Source: Ottowia sp. SB7-C50 (GTDB lineage Bacteria; Pseudomonadota; Gammaproteobacteria; Burkholderiales; Burkholderiaceae_C). From it: 64,000 nucleotides of DNA. The stretch lies in NCBI RefSeq assembly GCF_033110285.1, contig NZ_CP136995.1, positions 682,001 to 746,000 of the forward strand, read 5' to 3'. Shown in pieces: positions 39,075 to 49,623 of the stretch (position 1 is its first letter; every line of letters starts with the position of its first letter). The notes below the pieces were generated by a model. The model had not been told where the DNA came from and ran no database searches. It worked only from the letters and a program-made list of their open reading frames with translations. Both the position numbers and the translations under genes were made by a program.

Positions 39075-39887
39075 ATGAGTACCCCCGCTGTCGATGCCCT
39101 GGTCGAGTTGCGCGACGTGACCTTCGGTTACGGCGAGCGGCCGGTGCTGCGCGACTTGTCGATCACCGTGCCGCGCGGCAAGGTGACGGCGCTGATGGGG
39201 GCGTCGGGCGGCGGCAAGACCACCGTGTTGCGCCTGATCGGCGGGCAGCACAGGGCGCAGCGCGGCGAGGTGCTGGTGGCCGGCCAGGACGTCGGCCGCA
39301 TGTCCGAAGCGCAGCTGTACGCCATGCGCCGGCGCATGGGCATGCTGTTTCAGTTTGGCGCGCTGTTCACCGATCTGTCGGTGTTCGAGAACGTGGCCTT
39401 TCCCTTGCGCGAGCACACCGCGCTGCCCGACGCGCTGATCCGCGACATCGTGCTGATGAAGCTGGACGCCGTGGGCCTGCGCGGCGCGCGCGAGCTGATG
39501 CCGGCGCAGATTTCCGGCGGCATGGCGCGGCGCGTGGCGCTGGCGCGGGCCATTGCGCTCGACCCCGAGCTGGTGATGTACGACGAGCCCTTTGCCGGGC
39601 TTGACCCGATTTCGCTCGGCACGGCCGCGCGCCTGATCCGCCGCCTGAACGATGCGCTGGGCATTACCAGCGTCGTGGTGTCGCACGACGTGCAGGAGAC
39701 CTTTCACATCGCCGACCAGGTGATCATCCTGGCCGACGGCGGCGTGGCCGCGCAAGGCACGCCCGACGAAGTGCGTGCCAGCACCGACCCGCTGGTGCGC
39801 CAGTTCATCGGCATGGACGTCGACGGCCCGGTGCAGTTTCATTACCCCGGCCCGACGGCCGAGCAGGATTTCGGGGTGCAGGCTTGA
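39075..39887 (+). CDS. mlaF: Phospholipid ABC transporter ATP-binding protein MlaF
   Basis: 270 residues. Walker A is GASGGGKT (in [18 protein letters not shown]), the Q-loop region is [20 protein letters not shown], the signature is [14 protein letters not shown] and Walker B is [15 protein letters not shown]. MlaF energises the inner-membrane MlaFEDB complex that moves phospholipids between outer and inner membranes. The ATG at 39075 lies just after a terminator-like hairpin and lacks a ribosome-binding site. The stop overlaps the mlaE start (TTGA). Confidence 0.92.
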   Translation: MSTPAVDALVELRDVTFGYGERPVLRDLSITVPRGKVTALMGASGGGKTTVLRLIGGQHRAQRGEVLVAGQDVGRMSEAQLYAMRRRMGMLFQFGALFTDLSVFENVAFPLREHTALPDALIRDIVLMKLDAVGLRGARELMPAQISGGMARRVALARAIALDPELVMYDEPFAGLDPISLGTAARLIRRLNDALGITSVVVSHDVQETFHIADQVIILADGGVAAQGTPDEVRASTDPLVRQFIGMDVDGPVQFHYPGPTAEQDFGVQA

Positions 39888-40663
39888 GCTGGTGGCGCCC
39901 GTCCGACGTCGGTTTTGCGGTGCGCGGCGGCCTGGCCGACCTGGGCTATGCCACGCGCTTCTTCTGGCGGCTGATCAAGCTGGCCGGGCCGACCTTCCGG
40001 CGTTTTTCGCTGGTGCGCGACCAGATCCACTTTCTGGGCAACTATTCGCTGGCCATCATTGGCGTGTCGGGCCTGTTCGTCGGCTTCGTGCTGGCGCTGC
40101 AGGGCTACAACATCCTGCAGCGCTACGGCTCGGCCGAGGCGGTGGGCATGATGGTGGCGCTGTCGCTGCTGCGCGAGCTGGGGCCAGTGGTGTCGGCGCT
40201 GCTGTTTGCCGGCCGCGCCGGCACGTCGCTGACGGCCGAGATCGGGCTGATGAAGTCGGGCGAGCAGTTCAGCGCCATGGAGATGATGGCGGTCGACCCG
40301 GTGCAGCGCATCATAGCGCCGCGCTTCTGGGGCGGCGTGATCGCGTTGCCGCTGCTGACGGCGGTGTTCAACGCGGTCGGCGTGATGGGCGGCTGGATCG
40401 TCAGCGTGCCCATGATCGGCGTCGATCCCGGCGCCTTCTGGAGCCAGATGCAGGGCGGCGTCGACGTGTGGGCCGACCTGGGCAACGGCGTGGTCAAGAG
40501 CGTGGTGTTCGGCATCGCCGTCACCTTTGTCGCGCTCCTGCAGGGCTATGTGGCCAAGCCCACGGCCGATGGCGTGGCGCGCGCCACCACGCGCACGGTG
40601 GTCATGGCGTCGCTGCTGGTGCTGGGGCTGGACTTCGTGCTGACGGCACTGATGTTCAGCTGA
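39884..40663 (+). CDS. mlaE: Phospholipid ABC transporter permease MlaE
   Basis: 259 residues, hydrophobic, of the MlaE/Ttg2B family, with the hallmark segments [40 protein letters not shown] and [20 protein letters not shown]. It forms the membrane channel of the Mla complex as a dimer. The start is a TTG at 39884 that overlaps the mlaF stop codon by four bases, so the two are translationally coupled. Confidence 0.92.
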   Translation: MSWWRPSDVGFAVRGGLADLGYATRFFWRLIKLAGPTFRRFSLVRDQIHFLGNYSLAIIGVSGLFVGFVLALQGYNILQRYGSAEAVGMMVALSLLRELGPVVSALLFAGRAGTSLTAEIGLMKSGEQFSAMEMMAVDPVQRIIAPRFWGGVIALPLLTAVFNAVGVMGGWIVSVPMIGVDPGAFWSQMQGGVDVWADLGNGVVKSVVFGIAVTFVALLQGYVAKPTADGVARATTRTVVMASLLVLGLDFVLTALMFS

Positions 40664-40689
40664 TGGAATTTACTTAGGAGAGAACGCGC

Positions 40690-41199
40690 ATGCCACGTTC
40701 CAAGAATGATTTCTGGGTCGGACTGTTCGTGATGCTGGGGCTGGTGGCGCTGGTGTTCCTGGCGCTGCAGTCGGCCAACCTGCTGTCGCTCAACTTCCAG
40801 CGCGGCTACCGCATCACGGCCAACTTCGACAACATCGGCGGGCTCAAGCCCAAGGCGGCGGTGCGCAGCGCCGGCGTGGTGGTGGGCCGCGTGGCCAGCA
40901 TCGGCTTCGACGACCAGCGCTTCCAGGCGCGCATCGAGATGGACATGGACCCGCGCTTCCACTTTCCGAAGGACAGTTCGCTCAAGATCCTGACCAGCGG
41001 GCTGCTGGGCGAGCAGTACATTGGCGTCGAGGCCGGTGCCGACGAGAAAAACCTGGCCGCGGGTGACAACGTGACGCACACCCAGTCCGCCGTGGTGCTC
41101 GAGAACCTGATCAGCCAGTTCCTGTTCAACAGTGCTGCCAGCAACACGGGTAATGCGGGCGGCGGAGCCAACGGCAAGGCGCCGGCGGCGGGTAAATAA
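40690..41199 (+). CDS. mlaD: Phospholipid transport MCE protein MlaD
   Basis: 169 residues. One N-terminal membrane anchor (about residues 10-30, FVMLGLVALVFLALQSANLL) is followed by an MCE domain with FDNIGGLKPKAAVRSAGVVV and LKILTSGLLGEQYIGVEAG. MlaD forms a periplasmic hexameric ring on MlaFEDB. The C-terminal tail is Gly/Ala/Asn-rich. The ATG follows TAGGAGAG. Its position after mlaE is the canonical order. Confidence 0.92.
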   Translation: MPRSKNDFWVGLFVMLGLVALVFLALQSANLLSLNFQRGYRITANFDNIGGLKPKAAVRSAGVVVGRVASIGFDDQRFQARIEMDMDPRFHFPKDSSLKILTSGLLGEQYIGVEAGADEKNLAAGDNVTHTQSAVVLENLISQFLFNSAASNTGNAGGGANGKAPAAGK

Positions 41200-41257
41200 T
41201 GCAAGACGGTGGGGGCGTGGCCAGCGCTGTGCGGCGCGTCCCTTCAAGGTGAATCCC

Positions 41258-42043
41258 ATGACATCTCCACTCCTTCACGGCTGGCGCCGGGCGCAGATGC
41301 TGGCCTGCGCCACGCTGCTGGCGCTCCTCGGCGGGTGCGCCACGGCGCCGGGCGCCGACCCGCGTGACCCGTGGGAGCCGTACAACCGCTCCATGTACCG
41401 CTTCAACGACGCCGTCGATACGGCGGTGCTCAAGCCGGTGGCGACCGCCTACCGCGACGTCGTGCCGCAGCCGGTGCGCACGGGCGTCAACAATTTCTTC
41501 GGCAACCTGGGCGATGCGTGGTCGTTGGTCAACAACGTGCTGCAGGCCAAGCCCGAGGCCGCGCTGCATTCGTTCTGGCGCGTGGTCATCAACTCCACCA
41601 TGGGCCTGGGCGGCGTGCTCGACCCCGCCACCGAGATGCGCCTGCAACGCCACCGCGAGGACTTCGGCCAGACGCTGGGCCGCTGGGGCGTGCCGACGGG
41701 GCCTTATTTCGTGCTGCCGATCCTGGGGCCGTCCACCCTGCGCGACACGGTGGCATTGCCGGTCGACATGTACGGCAAGCCGGTCGGCCATGTGTCGGAC
41801 GTGCCGGTGCGCAATTCGCTCACCGGGCTGGACATCGTGCAGACGCGCGCCGGCCTGCTGGGTGTTACCGAGGTGCTCGAATCGGCGGCGCTCGACCGCT
41901 ACACCTTCCAGCGCGACGCCTTCCTGCAAAAGCGGCGCAATGACGTGTTCGACGGTAATCCGCCGCGCGACGAGGAGCGTTACGACCTGGAGCCGGCGCC
42001 GGAGTCACCGGCGTCAGCGCCGGCTGCCGCCCCGGCACGCTGA
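41258..42043 (+). CDS. mlaA: Outer-membrane lipoprotein MlaA (VacJ)
   Basis: 261 residues. A lipoprotein signal peptide ends in the lipobox LLGGC (Cys near residue 27). The MlaA body is recognised by DPWEPYNRSMYRFNDAVDTA, NNFFGNLGDAWSLVNNVLQ and LGRWGVPTGPYFVLPILGPS. MlaA removes mislocated phospholipid from the outer leaflet and passes it to MlaC. The start ATG lies behind AAGGTGAATCCC. Presence of mlaA within the operon, between mlaD and mlaC, is normal in betaproteobacteria. The C-terminal tail is Pro/Ala-rich. Confidence 0.92.
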   Translation: MTSPLLHGWRRAQMLACATLLALLGGCATAPGADPRDPWEPYNRSMYRFNDAVDTAVLKPVATAYRDVVPQPVRTGVNNFFGNLGDAWSLVNNVLQAKPEAALHSFWRVVINSTMGLGGVLDPATEMRLQRHREDFGQTLGRWGVPTGPYFVLPILGPSTLRDTVALPVDMYGKPVGHVSDVPVRNSLTGLDIVQTRAGLLGVTEVLESAALDRYTFQRDAFLQKRRNDVFDGNPPRDEERYDLEPAPESPASAPAAAPAR

Positions 42044-42169
42044 CCGGCCGCCCGCACACTTTGTCACAGCCGCGCGGAACCCCCGGCGCGTCAGGCGTTC
42101 CAAGACAGGCGGGGCAGATCGCACCTTCGTGCACGCCCCGCGACCCGTAGACAGAAAGAGAATTGCGCC

Positions 42170-42811
42170 ATGAACCTGATTGCCCGCCGCACCCTCGTCA
42201 AGATCGCCACCGCCGCCCTGGGCGCGCTGGCGGTCGCGGCTGCGCCCTGGGCGCGCGCCGACGAGGCGCCCAACGCCATGATTTCGCGCCTGACCGCCGA
42301 AGTGCTCGACACCATCAAGAGCGACAAGAACCTGCAGGAAGGCGACATCAACCGCATCATGCAGGTGGTGGACGCCAAGATCATGCCCAACGTCAACTTT
42401 GCCCGCATGACGGCGTCGGCCACCGGCCCGGCATGGCGCCAGGCGTCGGCCGAGCAGCGCAGCCGCCTGCAGCAGGAATTCAAGTCCCTGCTGGTGCGCA
42501 CTTACGCTGGCGCGCTGAAGCAGGTCAAGAACCAGACCGTCGAGGTGCAGCCGCTGCGCGCGCAGCCGAGCGACAACGAAGTCACCGTGCGCACGCTGAT
42601 CCGCGGCCAGGGTGACCCGGTGCAGGTCGACTACCGCATGGAGCGCACGCCCGGCCAGGGCGCGGGCTGGAAGATCTACGACCTGAACGTGGTCGGCGTC
42701 TGGCTGGTCGACAACTACCGGCCCCAGTTCGCGCAGCAGCTCAGTGCGGGCGGCGTGGACGCGCTCATCAAGTCGCTGTCCGAGCGCAACCGCGCCAACA
42801 ACGCCAGCTGA
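42170..42811 (+). CDS. mlaC: Periplasmic phospholipid carrier MlaC
   Basis: 213 residues, Ttg2 toluene-tolerance fold: DINRIMQVVDAKIMPNVNFA, EFKSLLVRTYAGALKQVKNQ and the closing WKIYDLNVVGVWLVDNYRPQ. MlaC shuttles phospholipids between MlaA and MlaD. The leader MNLIARRTLVKIATAALGA contains an RRTLVK twin-arginine-like motif and ends AWARA-like (PWARA), so export by Tat is plausible; tatAB are in the same window. The gap to mlaA is 126 bases without a clear element. Confidence 0.9.
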   Translation: MNLIARRTLVKIATAALGALAVAAAPWARADEAPNAMISRLTAEVLDTIKSDKNLQEGDINRIMQVVDAKIMPNVNFARMTASATGPAWRQASAEQRSRLQQEFKSLLVRTYAGALKQVKNQTVEVQPLRAQPSDNEVTVRTLIRGQGDPVQVDYRMERTPGQGAGWKIYDLNVVGVWLVDNYRPQFAQQLSAGGVDALIKSLSERNRANNAS

Positions 42812-42830
42812 TCGCCCGGGAACCCGCGCC

Positions 42831-43142
42831 ATGCCCGTGCTGCCCGCCGAATTGACGTTTGCGCAGGCCAACACCTGCCTGACGATGCTGCGCGAGGCCG
42901 CGCGTGCCGAGCGCGGCGCGCAGGTGCTGGTCGATGCCACCCCGCTGACGCGGTTCGATTCGTCCGCGCTGGCCGTGCTGCTGGAATGCCGGCGCGACGT
43001 GCTGCACGACGGCAAGGGCTTCGCCGTGCGCGGCCTGGCGCCGCGTTTGCGCGAGCTGGCGGACCTGTACGGCGTCTCGGCCCTGCTGGCCGACGCGGCG
43101 CCGGCGGACGACGGCGCCCGGCCCGCCACCCCCGCCGCCTGA
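42831..43142 (+). CDS. mlaB: STAS-domain protein MlaB
   Basis: 103 residues, one STAS domain. The helix-capping motif DATPLTRFDSSALAVLLECR carries the Ser expected in MlaB-type STAS proteins, which bind MlaF and stabilise the transporter. The N-terminal strand is LPAELTFAQAN. The C-terminus is disordered and Pro/Ala-rich. It starts 19 bases after mlaC at the ATG at 42831 and completes the F-E-D-A-C-B set. Confidence 0.87.
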   Translation: MPVLPAELTFAQANTCLTMLREAARAERGAQVLVDATPLTRFDSSALAVLLECRRDVLHDGKGFAVRGLAPRLRELADLYGVSALLADAAPADDGARPATPAA

Positions 43143-43226
43143 TCGCCTGAAACCCCCGCCGCGCCCGGTGGCGTCACCTGGGGCACGGGCAAGAAATCGC
43201 CGCGATCGTAAAATGGCGGGTTGCCT

Positions 43227-44162
43227 ATGCCCGCCATCTCCTTTCAATCGGTGTCCAAGGTCTACCCGGCCTCGGGCAAGCCCGGTTCCGCGCCCCTCAA
43301 AGCCCTTGACGACGTCAGCTTCGACATCGAAGCCGGCGAATTCTTCGGCCTGCTGGGCCCCAACGGCGCGGGCAAGACCACGCTGATCTCCATCCTGGCC
43401 GGGCTGGCGCGCGCCACCTCGGGCCGGGTGCTGGTCTACGGCCACGACGTGCAGACCGACTTCGTGCAGGCGCGCCGGCACCTGGGTATCGTGCCGCAGG
43501 AACTGGTGTTCGACCCGTTCTTCACCGTGCGCGAGGCGCTGCGCTTCCAGTCCGGCTACTTTGGCCTGCACAGGAACGACGACTGGATCGACGAACTGCT
43601 GTCCGGTCTGGGGCTGGCCGACAAGGCCAAGGCCAACATGCGGCAGCTGTCGGGCGGCATGAAGCGCCGCGTGCTGGTGGCCCAGGCGCTGGTGCACAAG
43701 CCGCCCGTCATCGTGCTGGACGAACCCACGGCCGGCGTGGATGTGGAACTGCGCCAGACGCTGTGGCAGTTCGTCGCCGCGCTCAACCGCCAGGGCCACA
43801 CGGTGCTGCTGACCACGCACTACCTCGAAGAAGCCGAGGCGCTGTGCCAGCGCATCGCCATGCTCAAGAAGGGGCAGGTGATTGCCCTGGAACGCACCAG
43901 CACGCTGCTGAACAACGCCACCGCCAACGTGCTGTATTTCAAGACCGATAACCCCTTGCCGCCCGACCTGGCCGCGCTGGCGCGCGTCACGGGGCGCATT
44001 GTCGAATTGCCCGCCCAGGGCCCTGACGAGATCGAACGCCACCTGGCCGCGCTGCGCCAGGGCGGCGTGAAAGTGGAAGACATGGAAATCCGCAAGGCCG
44101 ACCTTGAAGACGTGTTCATCGCCCTGATGAACGGCCAGCCGGCTGCCGAGGCCGTGCGATGA
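43227..44162 (+). CDS. ABC-2 type transporter ATP-binding protein (YadG-like)
   Basis: 311 residues. Walker A is GPNGAGKT (in FFGLLGPNGAGKTTLISILA), the signature is LSGGMKRRVLVAQALV and Walker B is PPVIVLDEPTAGVDVELRQ. It is paired with the ABC-2 permease that follows and overlaps by four bases (ATGA). E. coli YadGH is the nearest named relative; the substrate is unknown. ATG at 43227 is preferred over the TTG at 43221. These genes are commonly found next to mla genes in Burkholderiales, which suggests an envelope role. Confidence 0.87.
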   Translation: MPAISFQSVSKVYPASGKPGSAPLKALDDVSFDIEAGEFFGLLGPNGAGKTTLISILAGLARATSGRVLVYGHDVQTDFVQARRHLGIVPQELVFDPFFTVREALRFQSGYFGLHRNDDWIDELLSGLGLADKAKANMRQLSGGMKRRVLVAQALVHKPPVIVLDEPTAGVDVELRQTLWQFVAALNRQGHTVLLTTHYLEEAEALCQRIAMLKKGQVIALERTSTLLNNATANVLYFKTDNPLPPDLAALARVTGRIVELPAQGPDEIERHLAALRQGGVKVEDMEIRKADLEDVFIALMNGQPAAEAVR

Positions 44163-44986
44163 GCGAGCTGACCCGCGCCGTCGGGCTGCCGCTGGGCGGC
44201 GCCGCGCACCTGCAGGCCATGCCGGCACCCAACGACGGCTGGAAGATGCTGCTGAAGAAGGAAGTGCTGCGCTTCTGGCGCGTCGCCTTCCAGACCATTG
44301 CCGCGCCGGTGCTGACGGCGGTGCTGTACCTGATGATCTTCGGCCACGTGCTGCAGGGCCGGGTCGAGGTCTACCCTGGCGTCGGCTACGTCGCCTTCCT
44401 GGTGCCGGGGCTGGTGATGATGAGCGTGCTGCAGAACGCGTTTGCCAACAGTGCGTCCAGCCTGGTGCAGAGCAAGATCATGGGCAACCTGGTGTTCACG
44501 CTGCTGACGCCGCTGTCGGCCTGGCACTGGTTCATCGCCTACGTGGGCGCGGCCATTGCGCGCGGGCTGGTGGTGGGGCTGGGCGTGTACGTCATCACGC
44601 TGCTGTACGCGCCGCCGCGCGCGGCCTCGCTGGGCTGGATCCTGGCCTTCGCCGTGATGGGCGCCGCGCTGATGGGCGTGCTGGGCCTGCTGGCCGGCCT
44701 GTGGGCCGACAAGTTCGACCAGATGGCGGTGTTCCAGAACTTCATCGTCATGCCCATGACCTTCCTGGCGGGCGTGTTCTACTCGATCCATTCACTGCCC
44801 GCCGTGTGGCAGAAACTCAGCCACCTCAACCCGTTCTTCTACATGATCGACGGCTTCCGGTACGGCTTCTTCGGCGTCAGCGACGTGTCGCCCTGGCTCA
44901 GTCTGGGCGTGGCGGGCGGCGCGCTGCTGGCGGTGTCGATGCTGACGCTGCATTTGCTCAAGACGGGCTACAAACTGAGAAGCTGA
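44159..44986 (+). CDS. ABC-2 type transporter permease (YadH-like)
   Basis: 275 residues with six hydrophobic helices and ABC-2 landmarks: VYPGVGYVAFLVPGLVMMSV, SLVQSKIMGNLVFTLLTPLS and FLAGVFYSIHSLPAVWQKLS, then NPFFYMIDGFRYGFFGVSD. It is the membrane partner of the preceding ATPase; the ATGA overlap predicts coupled translation. About 40 N-terminal residues precede helix 1. The product's transport direction is probably export, as for the family. Confidence 0.87.
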   Translation: MSELTRAVGLPLGGAAHLQAMPAPNDGWKMLLKKEVLRFWRVAFQTIAAPVLTAVLYLMIFGHVLQGRVEVYPGVGYVAFLVPGLVMMSVLQNAFANSASSLVQSKIMGNLVFTLLTPLSAWHWFIAYVGAAIARGLVVGLGVYVITLLYAPPRAASLGWILAFAVMGAALMGVLGLLAGLWADKFDQMAVFQNFIVMPMTFLAGVFYSIHSLPAVWQKLSHLNPFFYMIDGFRYGFFGVSDVSPWLSLGVAGGALLAVSMLTLHLLKTGYKLRS

Positions 44987-45066
44987 AGGTTCGGCGTGCC
45001 CCGTTCCGCGAGACGCCCATTCCGCCCGACGCGCCACGCTGAACGCCCGACGCCCCACCTCCCAAA

Positions 45067-45309
45067 ATGACCGCAGACCAACTCAAGCACATCATCGCCG
45101 CCGGCCTGGCGTGCGAACACCTCGAAGTGGAAGGCGATGGCCGCCACTGGTTCGCCACCATCGTCTCGGCCGAATTCGAAGGCAAGCGCCCCATCGCGCG
45201 CCACCAGCGCGTGTACGCCACGCTCGGCCAGCGCATGGCGTCCGACGAAGTGCACGCGCTGTCAATGAAGACGTTGACGCCGGCCGAATGGGCGGCGCAG
45301 CGCGATTGA
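45067..45309 (+). CDS. ibaG: BolA/IbaG family protein
   Basis: 80 residues, one BolA domain with the invariant FEGKRPIARHQRVYATLGQR (the His binds the Fe-S cluster with a monothiol glutaredoxin). In E. coli ibaG sits between mlaB and murA. Here the same neighbours flank it, with only the ABC-2 pair added, so I use that name rather than bolA. It probably works in iron-sulfur trafficking. The start ATG at 45067 has only a weak upstream signal (CACCTCCCAAA). Confidence 0.85.
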   Translation: MTADQLKHIIAAGLACEHLEVEGDGRHWFATIVSAEFEGKRPIARHQRVYATLGQRMASDEVHALSMKTLTPAEWAAQRD

Positions 45310-45310
45310 T

Positions 45311-45368
45311 ATAGTTTTGATAGCTGCTCGCGCTTGTCCAGCAAGCGCAGGCGGCCTGTTTGATACCT
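45311..45368. repeat. Family A dispersed repeat between ibaG and murA
   Basis: GTTTTGATAGCTGCTCGCGC, TTGTCCAGCAAGCGCAGGC, then GGCCTGTTTGATACC: a complete family A copy on the transcribed strand, ending 14 bases before the murA start. Confidence 0.7.
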
Positions 45369-45382
45369 GAACGAGCTGAACC

Positions 45383-46687
<1,305 letters not shown>

Positions 46688-46699
46688 TCAGAAAAAAAT

Positions 46700-46803
46700 A
46701 CCGGACGCGAAGGACGCAAAGATGACGCGAAGGACGCGAAAGAAACCCTTGGTTGGCTGTTCTTTTGCGTCCTTCGCGGGCTTTCGCGCTCTTCGCGTCC
46801 GGT
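46700..46803. repeat. Inverted repeat between murA and hisG
   Basis: ACCGGACGCGAAG (46700-46712) and its exact complement CTTCGCGTCCGGT (46791-46803) bound the element. Inside, GGACGCAAAG / CTTTTGCGTCC and GACGCGAAAG / CTTTCGCG add further pairing. The whole gap can fold into one long stem. The GACGCGAAGGACGC type of repeat is scattered in many proteobacterial genomes. Confidence 0.75.
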
Positions 46804-46822
46804 CAAGTCCAGGAGATTCAAC

Positions 46823-47467
46823 GTGATCACCCTCGCCCTCTCCAAAGGCCGCATCTTCGACGAGACCCTGCCGCTGCTGGCCGCCGCCGGCATCGAGGTG
46901 CTGGAAGACCCCGAAACCTCGCGCAAGCTCATCCTGCCGACCAACCAGGACGGCGTGCGCGTGGTGCTGGTGCGCGCCACCGACGTGCCCACCTACGTCG
47001 AATACGGCGGCGCCGATATCGGCGTGACGGGCAAGGACGTGCTGATCGAACACGGCGGCGCGGGCCTGTACCAGCCGCTCGACCTGCACATCGCCGAATG
47101 CCACATGTCCGTGGCCGCGCCCGCCGGCTTTGACTACGCCAAAGCGGTGCGCCAGGGCAGCCGCATCACCGTCGCTACCAAGTACACCACCATCGCGCGC
47201 GACTTCTTCGCCGAAAAAGGCGTGCACGTCGACCTGATCAAGCTCTACGGCAGCATGGAACTGGCCCCGCTCACCGGCATGGCCGACGCCATCGTCGACC
47301 TGGTCAGCACCGGCAAGACACTCAAGGCCAACAACCTGGTCGAAGTCGAGCACATCATGGACATCAGCTCGCGCCTGGTCGTCAACCAGGCCGCGCTCAA
47401 GCTCAAGACCCCCGCCATCCGGCGCATCATCGACGCGTTTGCCCAGGCGGTGGCGCGGCCGGCTTGA
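46823..47467 (+). CDS. hisG: ATP phosphoribosyltransferase, short form
   Basis: 214 residues, the short HisG type that lacks the C-terminal regulatory domain and needs HisZ, which must be encoded elsewhere. Family markers: [34 protein letters not shown] and the PRPP loop [20 protein letters not shown]. It starts histidine synthesis by joining ATP and PRPP. The start is a GTG at 46823, preceded by AGGAG. A toxin-antitoxin module separates it from hisD. Confidence 0.94.
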   Translation: MITLALSKGRIFDETLPLLAAAGIEVLEDPETSRKLILPTNQDGVRVVLVRATDVPTYVEYGGADIGVTGKDVLIEHGGAGLYQPLDLHIAECHMSVAAPAGFDYAKAVRQGSRITVATKYTTIARDFFAEKGVHVDLIKLYGSMELAPLTGMADAIVDLVSTGKTLKANNLVEVEHIMDISSRLVVNQAALKLKTPAIRRIIDAFAQAVARPA

Positions 47468-47476
47468 CGCGCAGTT

Positions 47477-47515
47477 GATGGCATTTTTGATAAAATGATC
47501 TCATTGCCATCATTT
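47477..47515 (+). promoter_or_regulatory. Operator-like inverted repeats upstream of fitA-like antitoxin
   Basis: GATGGCA (47477-47483) and TGCCATC (47505-47511) form an inverted pair. A second, overlapping pair is AAATGAT / ATCATTT (about 47493-47515), and ATGATCTCAT is nearly symmetrical in the centre. It is an A+T-rich island 18 bases before the antitoxin start, as expected for an autoregulated module. Confidence 0.55.
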
Positions 47516-47532
47516 CATGGACTTCTGCCGTC

Positions 47533-47772
47533 ATGGCTTCACTCACCGTCCGCAACCTGCCCGATGAAACGCACCGCGCCTTGCGCGTGCGGGCGGCGCA
47601 GCACGGCCGCAGCACCGAGGCCGAAATCCGCGCCATCATCGAAGACGCCGTGCGCCCCGCGCGGCGCGTGAAGCTGGGCTCGTTGCTGGCTGAGATCGGG
47701 CGCGAGGCGGGCGGCGTGGAACTTGACATCCAGCGCGACCAGACGCCCGCCGAGCCCATCGATCTTTCATGA
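47533..47772 (+). CDS. FitA-like ribbon-helix-helix antitoxin
   Basis: 79 residues. The N-terminal ribbon-helix-helix is ASLTVRNLPDETHRALRVRA, followed by GRSTEAEIRAIIEDAV, as in FitA/VapB-type antitoxins. The C-terminal half (VKLGSLLAEIGREAGG) is the expected toxin-binding segment. The antitoxin neutralises the PIN toxin that follows and represses its own promoter. ATGA overlap with the toxin gene. It lies in the his operon, between hisG and hisD. Confidence 0.85.
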   Translation: MASLTVRNLPDETHRALRVRAAQHGRSTEAEIRAIIEDAVRPARRVKLGSLLAEIGREAGGVELDIQRDQTPAEPIDLS

Positions 47773-48188
47773 TTCTGCTGGACACCAACGTCATCTCCGA
47801 GCCGCTGCGGCCGGCGGGCGATGCACGTGTGCTGGCCTGGATCGACGCGCAGGCCATCGAGACGCTGTACCTGTGCACCATCAGCCTGGCCGAGTTGCGC
47901 TTTGGCATCGCTGCCTTGCCCGAAGGGCGCCGCCGCGACGCGCTGCTGGCCAGCCTGGAGCAGCGCGTGCTGCCTTTGTTTGAAGGGCGCATCCTGAGCT
48001 TCGATGAACCTGCGGCGCGTGCCTACGCCGCGTTGCGCGCCTCGGCACGCGCTGCCGGCCGCGCCATTGCGCCGGCCCACGGCTACATCGCCGCGGTGGC
48101 GGCCGCGCATGACCTGGCGGTGGCCACGCGCGACACCGCGCCTTTCGAGGCCGCGGGACTGAAAACACTCGATCCGTGGAAACTATGA
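47769..48188 (+). CDS. FitB/VapC-type PIN-domain toxin
   Basis: 139 residues, PIN RNase. Acidic residues of the active site are visible: Asp5 in [15 protein letters not shown], Glu in [15 protein letters not shown], and the C-terminal Asp in [20 protein letters not shown]. An Ala/Gly replacement is seen where many PIN proteins have Asp in the third motif ([11 protein letters not shown]), to be checked by alignment. It probably cleaves a structured RNA when freed from its antitoxin. The stop overlaps the hisD start (ATGA at 48185), so toxin and hisD are translationally coupled. Confidence 0.83.
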   Translation: MILLDTNVISEPLRPAGDARVLAWIDAQAIETLYLCTISLAELRFGIAALPEGRRRDALLASLEQRVLPLFEGRILSFDEPAARAYAALRASARAAGRAIAPAHGYIAAVAAAHDLAVATRDTAPFEAAGLKTLDPWKL

Positions 48189-49504
48189 AATTAATAGCTG
48201 CACCCGCCCGTCTGTCCACCGTCGACGCCGATTTTGAACAGAAATTCAAGCAGCGCCTGCACTGGAGCGCCGAGCAGGACGACGCCATCGAGCAGCGGGT
48301 GAAGGACATCCTGGCGGACGTGCGGGCGCGCGGCGACGCGGCGGTGCTCGAATACACCGCGCGCTTCGACGGCGTGCCGGCCGCCGACATGGGCGCGCTG
48401 GAGTTGACGGCCGCCGAATTGCAGGCCGCTTTCGACAGCCTGCCTGCCGACCAGCGCGACGCCCTGACGCAGGCCGCCGCGCGCATCCGCCGCTACCACG
48501 AGTGGCAGAAGACGCAGGGCGGGCAGACCGCCACCTACCGCGACGACGACGGCACGCTGCTGGGCCAGAAGGTCACGCCGCTCGACCGCGTCGGCATCTA
48601 CGTGCCGGGCGGCAAGGCGGCGTACCCGTCCAGCGTGCTGATGAATGCCCTTCCGGCGCACGTGGCGGGCGTGGGCGAGATCATCATGGTGGTGCCCACG
48701 CCCAAGGGCGAGCGCAACCCGCTGGTGCTGGCCGCCGCGCACGTGGCGGGCGTGTCGCGCGCCTTCACCGTGGGCGGCGCGCAAGCCGTGGCGGCGCTGG
48801 CCTACGGCACCGCCACCGTCCCCAAGGTCGACAAGATCACCGGCCCCGGCAACGCCTATGTGGCCAGCGCCAAGAAGCACGTGTTTGGCACCGTCGGCAT
48901 CGACATGATCGCCGGGCCGTCGGAGATTCTGGTGCTGGCCGACGGCAGCACGCCGCCCGACTGGGTGGCGATGGATTTGTTCAGCCAGGCTGAGCACGAC
49001 GAGCTGGCGCAGTCCATCCTGCTGTGCCCCGACGCCGCCTACATCGACGCCGTGCAGCGCGAGATCGACCGCCTGCTGCCCGACATGCCGCGCGCCGAAA
49101 TCATCGCCAAGAGCCTGAGCGGCCGCGGCGCGTTGATCCTGACGCGCAGCATGGAAGAGGCGTGCGACATCAGCAACCGCATCGCGCCCGAGCACCTGGA
49201 AGTCAGCAGCCGCGACCCGCACCGCTGGGAGCCGCTGCTGCGCCACGCCGGCGCCATCTTTCTGGGCGCCTACACCAGCGAAAGCCTGGGCGACTACTGC
49301 GCCGGCCCCAACCACGTGCTGCCCACCAGCGGTACGGCGCGCTTTTCAGGGCCGCTGTCGGTGTACGACTTCCAGAAGCGGACCAGCCTGATCGAGGTCA
49401 GCGAAGCCGGCGCGCAGACGCTGGGCCGCATCGCCAGCGTGCTGGCGCATGGCGAGGGGCTGCAGGCGCATGCGCGGGCGGCGGAGCTGCGGCTCAAGGC
49501 CTGA
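48185..49504 (+). CDS. hisD: Histidinol dehydrogenase
   Basis: 439 residues. Signature segments: [53 protein letters not shown] and [13 protein letters not shown]; the zinc ligands and catalytic region [10 protein letters not shown] are present. It oxidises histidinol to histidine in two NAD-linked steps. I chose the ATG at 48185, which overlaps the toxin stop by four bases; the GTG at 48176 is an alternative. Its first codons (MKLIAAPA) coincide with a family A fragment (AAATTAATAGCTGCACC). Confidence 0.94.
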   Translation: MKLIAAPARLSTVDADFEQKFKQRLHWSAEQDDAIEQRVKDILADVRARGDAAVLEYTARFDGVPAADMGALELTAAELQAAFDSLPADQRDALTQAAARIRRYHEWQKTQGGQTATYRDDDGTLLGQKVTPLDRVGIYVPGGKAAYPSSVLMNALPAHVAGVGEIIMVVPTPKGERNPLVLAAAHVAGVSRAFTVGGAQAVAALAYGTATVPKVDKITGPGNAYVASAKKHVFGTVGIDMIAGPSEILVLADGSTPPDWVAMDLFSQAEHDELAQSILLCPDAAYIDAVQREIDRLLPDMPRAEIIAKSLSGRGALILTRSMEEACDISNRIAPEHLEVSSRDPHRWEPLLRHAGAIFLGAYTSESLGDYCAGPNHVLPTSGTARFSGPLSVYDFQKRTSLIEVSEAGAQTLGRIASVLAHGEGLQAHARAAELRLKA

Positions 49505-49623
49505 CTGCGGGACGAGCCCGCGGCAGGCTCAATGGGGGAGTATGTGGCTTCAGCGCTCGCTGAATAAGCGCTGGCGATGATGTGCAGGGGGAGTATCGGC
49601 AGCGTCTGGCAGGGGCGCTGTGA

